From positions 930,001 to 994,000 of the forward strand of contig NZ_CP049866.1 in NCBI RefSeq assembly GCF_011300215.1: a stretch of 64,000 nt of DNA. The letters are read 5' to 3'. The translations under genes were made by a program, and so were the position numbers. Positions 61,001 through 64,000 of the stretch are shown here, piece after piece; position 1 is the first letter of the stretch; every line of letters starts with the position of its first letter. Below the pieces are notes generated by a model. That model saw only the letters and a program-made list of their open reading frames with translations, did no database searches and had not been told where the DNA came from. This DNA is from Nocardioides piscis. Its GTDB lineage: Bacteria > Actinomycetota > Actinomycetes > Propionibacteriales > Nocardioidaceae.

Positions 61001-62314
61001 GTGACCGATCCGTTCGTCGACGCAGTGCAGGACACCGTCGGCGACCAGCAGGTCGGCCGGCGGCTCCCCCGAGCACTGACCCCCTTCCGCTCGCCCGGCT
61101 ATCGCTGGCTTGCGCTGGCCATGGTCTGCACCTCCTTCGCGCACGGCATGTGGATCGTCGGCCTCGTGTGGGAGGTCATCCGGATGGGCGGAGGAGCCGC
61201 CCAGCTGTCGGTGGTCTCGACGGCGTCGGCGATCGGCGTCGTCATCCCCGCACTGCTGGCGGGCGTGGTCGCCGACCGGGTCCCGCAGAAGCAGATCCTG
61301 CTCGTGGTCGCCGCCGTGGAGGTCGTCGGCATGGGGACGATCGCCGCCCTGTCGAGCCTCGACCTCGACCGGTTGGCGATCCTGGCCGCGATCTCCTTCG
61401 TCACCGGCATGGGGATGGCCTTCTACTACCCGGCCTACTCCGCCTGGCTGCCGGCGCTCGTCGCCGAGTCCGACCTGCAGGCGGTCAACGGCTTCGAGGG
61501 GATGGTGCGACCGGCCATCGGGCAGGCCTTCGGCCCGGCGGTGGCTGGTGCCGTCGTCGCGATGGCCAGTCCCGGAGCCGCCTTCGCCGTCGCGGCCATC
61601 GCGGGAGGAGTCGGCCTGCTGATGCTGCTGCGGGTGCCGCAGACCCCGCTGCGTCGCACCCTCGACGAGGACCACGCCACCCATCCGATCCGCTCGGCGG
61701 TGCGCGACATGCGCGAGGGCTTCGCCTACATGATGCGCACCCCCTGGCTCCTGGCCACGCTGCTCTCTGCCTCCTTGATGGTGCTGGTGATCATGGGCCC
61801 GCTCGAGGTGCTCATCCCGTTCCTGATCAAGGACCGGCTCGGCGGCGGACCTGACGACCACTCCTATGTCCTGGTGGCCTTCGGGATCGGCGGGGCGCTC
61901 GCATCGCTCGTGATGGCCTCGGTGCGGATGCCTCGTCGCTACCTCACCTGGATGAACCTCGGCTGGGGGCTCGGGTCGCTGCCCTTCCTGGCCATCGGGC
62001 TGGCCGACGCGGTGTGGCAGGTGGTCGTCGCCGCTTTCGTGATCGGGGCGCTCTTCTCCGCGCCGATGGTCATCTGGGGCACCCTCCTGCAGCGCCGGGT
62101 GCCCCCCGAGCTCCTCGGCCGGGTCGCAAGCCTCGACTTCTTCGTCTCGATCTCGCTGATGCCAGTCTCGATGGCGCTCGCCGGGCCGGTCTCCGACGCG
62201 ATCGGGCTCCGGACCACGTTCTTCATCGCCGGTCTGGCTCCGGTCGTCTTCGCCGTCCTGGCGATCTCGCTGGCCCGGCTGCCCGCCGACGAGCTGGCCC
62301 ACCCGCTGCGCTAG
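61001..62314 (+). CDS. MFS transporter (EntS/DHA3-like)
   Basis: A 437-residue protein with twelve predicted helices. It has FAHGMWIVGLVWEVIRMGG, GVVADRVPQKQILLVV (motif A of the 2-3 loop), and a long hydrophobic run with GMVRPAIGQAFGPAVAGAVVA. The order resembles the DHA3/EntS group of exporters, which can move enterobactin, macrolides or other amphiphiles; the substrate is unknown. GTG 61001 is preceded by CACACT at 7 bases, so it is likely leaderless. The 30-residue N-tail is cytosolic. Confidence 0.88.
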   Translation: MTDPFVDAVQDTVGDQQVGRRLPRALTPFRSPGYRWLALAMVCTSFAHGMWIVGLVWEVIRMGGGAAQLSVVSTASAIGVVIPALLAGVVADRVPQKQILLVVAAVEVVGMGTIAALSSLDLDRLAILAAISFVTGMGMAFYYPAYSAWLPALVAESDLQAVNGFEGMVRPAIGQAFGPAVAGAVVAMASPGAAFAVAAIAGGVGLLMLLRVPQTPLRRTLDEDHATHPIRSAVRDMREGFAYMMRTPWLLATLLSASLMVLVIMGPLEVLIPFLIKDRLGGGPDDHSYVLVAFGIGGALASLVMASVRMPRRYLTWMNLGWGLGSLPFLAIGLADAVWQVVVAAFVIGALFSAPMVIWGTLLQRRVPPELLGRVASLDFFVSISLMPVSMALAGPVSDAIGLRTTFFIAGLAPVVFAVLAISLARLPADELAHPLR

Positions 62315-62355
62315 CCGATCCTCGTGGTGGTCCTCGCTGCGGCCGCGGCACCCGC

Positions 62356-62425
62356 TGTAACGCGCTGTCACATGCGCTTGTGCGCCGTACCAACGACGCG
62401 AAGGTGCACCGGACAGCGCGTTACA
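62356..62425. repeat. Perfect 14-bp inverted repeat, possible dispersed hairpin or terminator
   Basis: TGTAACGCGCTGTC at 62356-62369 and its exact complement at 62412-62425 around a 42-nt core. It starts 42 bases past the MFS stop. It may terminate that gene, but the long core and the sharp arm ends are more like a dispersed palindromic repeat. Confidence 0.65.
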
Positions 62426-62427
62426 AG

Positions 62428-62490
62428 CGCGAGCGGCGAGCGGCGAGCGAGCGGGGTCCGGGTCCGCCGCTCCGCCGCTCCGCCGCTCCG
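62428..62490. repeat. GC-rich short tandem repeats between MFS and M15 genes
   Basis: GAGCGGC-type units on the left and three copies of CCGCCGCT on the right (about 62463-62489) can pair into a very GC-rich hairpin just past the stop of the leftward M15 gene, a plausible terminator for it. Confidence 0.5.
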
Positions 62491-62493
62491 CGA

Positions 62494-63729
62494 TCACTCG
62501 GGGTCGACGATCGCGTTCATCTCGAAGTGCATCGGGTCGGTGTAGCCCCAGTCGCCACCCCAGGCGAAGCCCCAGTCCTTGAAGATCGCCACCACGGCTC
62601 GGTTCATCTCACCGACCGTGCCGCGCAGGTTGCCGGGCACGTTGAGGTCCAGCGCGATCCCGAAGGAGTGCAAGGACAGCTGCTGGGTGTTGGCGATGAA
62701 GCGGGGGTAGTAGCAACCGGCATATTCGCCGGGGTTGATCTCCTTGGCCAGGCCCGTGTTCTGGATCTCCAGGAGCGCCGCGCGCAGCTGGGGCAGGACG
62801 ACCTTGTGGCAGGTGACGTTGCCCAGGATCGGCACGGGCTCGGTCCGGATGTTGGCGTCGACCCACGACTGGTCGGGAGCGATCCGGCCCCCGCCGAGCA
62901 CCGTGTAGCGGAAGGTGCCGACCGCCTCGGCCACCGAGCCACCCGTCAGCACGGCGGTCTGCTTGGCGCCGGGGTCGAGGTCAGGACCCAGGATGGAGAC
63001 CGCCGCGGAGTCGCCGACGATCTTCTGCAGGTCCTCCATCACGAAGCGCGGTGAGTCGGTGCCGGTCCACACGAGCATCGCGTTGTCGCTCGGGATGCCG
63101 AGCTCCTCGCCCCACTTCTCGTTCACCACCGCATCGATCTGCGGCACCTGCGGGGCATAGGCGCCGATGTGCACCTTGGGTGCGTCCTCGTCGTTGCCGA
63201 GCTTGAGGTAGCCCTCGTCGTCCTGCAGCCGCTTGCCGAGCGCCTGGTCGATCGCCACCTCGCCGCCCGCCACCCGGTCCCACTGCGACTGGAGCTCGGC
63301 AGACGCGAAGGGCGTGAAGTTGCGGTATGTCGACGGGTCGACGGCGCCGATGTTGATGACCCTGTTCTCGATGCCGACGTCGCCGAGCGAGAGCACCAGC
63401 GAGCGCCGGACGCTCTTGAGGGAGTTGATCTCCTCGATCAGCTCGTCGTCGAGCGCGTCCTGGTCCTTGATCATCAGGTCGGCGTAGACCAGGCGGCCCT
63501 CGCGGGGTCCGGGCGGTTCGACGGCGTGCTCGGGGTCGGCGACGGTGGGGGTCTCGCTCGACGCGGGGCTCGCCTTCGTACCCTTGCGGCCCTGCGCCGC
63601 GGAGGCCTCCGGGGAGGAGACGCTCGCGGAGGGCGACGGGCTCGGGGCCTCGGCGCTGGGCTCGTCGCCGCAGGCGGTCGCGAGCAGGAGCACGGCGGCA
63701 GCGATCGCCACGTGTGCACGTCGTGCCAT
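62494..63729 (-). CDS. M15-family peptidase lipoprotein (VanY/D-Ala-D-Ala carboxypeptidase-like)
   Basis: A 411-residue lipoprotein. The signal ends in a lipobox (LLATACG, Cys near 20), followed by a 60-residue Ser/Pro/Ala-rich linker. The C-terminal peptidase domain carries SLHSFGIALDLNVPG (His and Asp of the zinc site) and WGGDWGYTDPMHFEMN (catalytic Glu-type Asp and zinc His), the M15 signature; the N-terminal half (90-300) is an extra domain of unknown type. It would trim peptide stems in the cell wall. A TAGGCT box and GGGAGGG precede ATG 63729. Confidence 0.87.
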   Translation of the reverse strand: MARRAHVAIAAAVLLLATACGDEPSAEAPSPSPSASVSSPEASAAQGRKGTKASPASSETPTVADPEHAVEPPGPREGRLVYADLMIKDQDALDDELIEEINSLKSVRRSLVLSLGDVGIENRVINIGAVDPSTYRNFTPFASAELQSQWDRVAGGEVAIDQALGKRLQDDEGYLKLGNDEDAPKVHIGAYAPQVPQIDAVVNEKWGEELGIPSDNAMLVWTGTDSPRFVMEDLQKIVGDSAAVSILGPDLDPGAKQTAVLTGGSVAEAVGTFRYTVLGGGRIAPDQSWVDANIRTEPVPILGNVTCHKVVLPQLRAALLEIQNTGLAKEINPGEYAGCYYPRFIANTQQLSLHSFGIALDLNVPGNLRGTVGEMNRAVVAIFKDWGFAWGGDWGYTDPMHFEMNAIVDPE

Positions 63730-63753
63730 GGACCCTCCCTCGACCGACCCAGC

Positions 63754-64000
63754 CTACGTTTCGCGCCCAGCGGCGGGAATCGTCAGCCAGGACACGAGAC
63801 CACCGAGCACGAGCAGCACCGTGCAGGCCCACATCGCGACGGGGTATGCCGATGCGAACACCGACGGGTCGGCGTAGTCCTCACCGGAGAGGCCGACGGC
63901 CGTCGGCAGCGCCGCCACCGCGATCAGCGACCCGGCTCGGGCCACCGCGTTGTTGACGCCGCTGGCGATGCCTGCCTTGTCGTCGGGGGCCGCGGCCAGC
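63754..64000 (-). CDS. MFS (DHA2-like) transporter, C-terminal end, N-terminus beyond window
   Basis: The final 81 residues of a membrane transporter whose gene starts beyond the right edge. They read from LAAAPDDKAGIASGVNNAVARAGSLIAVAALP, the late conserved segment of 14-helix drug efflux proteins, to a last hydrophobic helix (MWACTVLLVLGGLVSWLTIP). The stop (63754) is 25 bases from the M15 ATG on the same strand, so the two genes may share a transcript. Only the family is supported. Confidence 0.8.
   Translation of the reverse strand, partial: LAAAPDDKAGIASGVNNAVARAGSLIAVAALPTAVGLSGEDYADPSVFASAYPVAMWACTVLLVLGGLVSWLTIPAAGRET

Noticed and set aside
62463..62489. Short tandem CCGCCGCT repeats as a CRISPR-like array
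   Set aside because: The units are only 8 bases, directly adjacent without spacers, and there are no cas genes.

Overview
The window looks like a chromosomal segment from a high-GC actinobacterium, most likely in or near Nocardioidaceae (Nocardioides-like). The evidence is very high GC with strong third-position bias, frequent GTG starts, many 4-base ATGA/GTGA gene overlaps, actinobacterial families (DUF5926, DUF4446, F420-type nitroreductase, LAL regulator, SACE-like TetR) and about twenty genes whose start codon lies 6-8 bases after a TANNNT-like -10 box, i.e. likely leaderless mRNAs. I see no rRNA, tRNA, CRISPR array, phage module or classical insertion sequence.

Layout. 0-3.9 kb: leftward operon serS, HAD phosphatase, GNAT, HAD phosphatase, secreted CxC protein (cut by the window edge). 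3.9-10.7 kb: PAP2-diacylglycerol kinase fusion, F420-type nitroreductase, DUF4446 protein, pheA, VOC protein, larB, larC (two frames) and a TMEM165/GDT1 transporter. 10.7-13.1 kb: GNAT fusion gene followed by a DUF559 endonuclease-like gene bracketed by two hairpins and by a 27-bp direct repeat, which looks like a mobile cassette. 13.1-15.9 kb: arginine deiminase, a lone cyclic-nucleotide-binding protein and a class III adenylate cyclase. 15.9-22.7 kb: two paralogous secreted Lys-rich proteins, NTF2-like protein, DUF5926, GDPD and a large LuxR-type (LAL) regulator. 22.8-29.4 kb: small alpha/beta-barrel-like protein plus YceI, AAA ATPase, Fpg/Nei glycosylase, lipoprotein, aat, RTX-like repeat protein, EcsC. 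29.4-32.9 kb: overlapping operon of two sulfotransferases around an unknown protein. 32.9-39 kb: leucine/acyl-CoA catabolic operon (TetR, carboxylase beta, biotin-carrying alpha, HMG-CoA lyase) and a divergent TetR; near-identical 18-bp palindromes cover the -10 boxes of the carboxylase and the second TetR. 39-44.7 kb: SWIM and SNF2 pair, glutathione peroxidase, DHA2-type efflux pump. 44.8-59.9 kb: a region rich in secreted surface-type proteins (delta-60 repeat protein, three propeller-like proteins, collagen-like protein, SGNH lipase) with a RecQ-phosphoribosyltransferase fusion, a ComB-like protein and an M13 peptidase. 59.9-64 kb: quinone oxidoreductase, MFS transporter, M15 peptidase lipoprotein and a partial DHA2 transporter.

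Two sequence-level themes stand out. First, five genes (larC, the small protein at 22.8 kb, the AAA ATPase, the lipoprotein at 26.4 kb and aat) each need exactly one extra base at or next to a G/C run to read through. Four of them fall within 4.5 kb, so undercalled homopolymers are the leading explanation there, while larC also has a known precedent for programmed frameshifting. Second, the carboxylase genes carry in-frame copies of a short palindromic repeat, one of which has also been tandemly duplicated by 39 bp.

All functional names come from reading motifs by eye; no database search was run.
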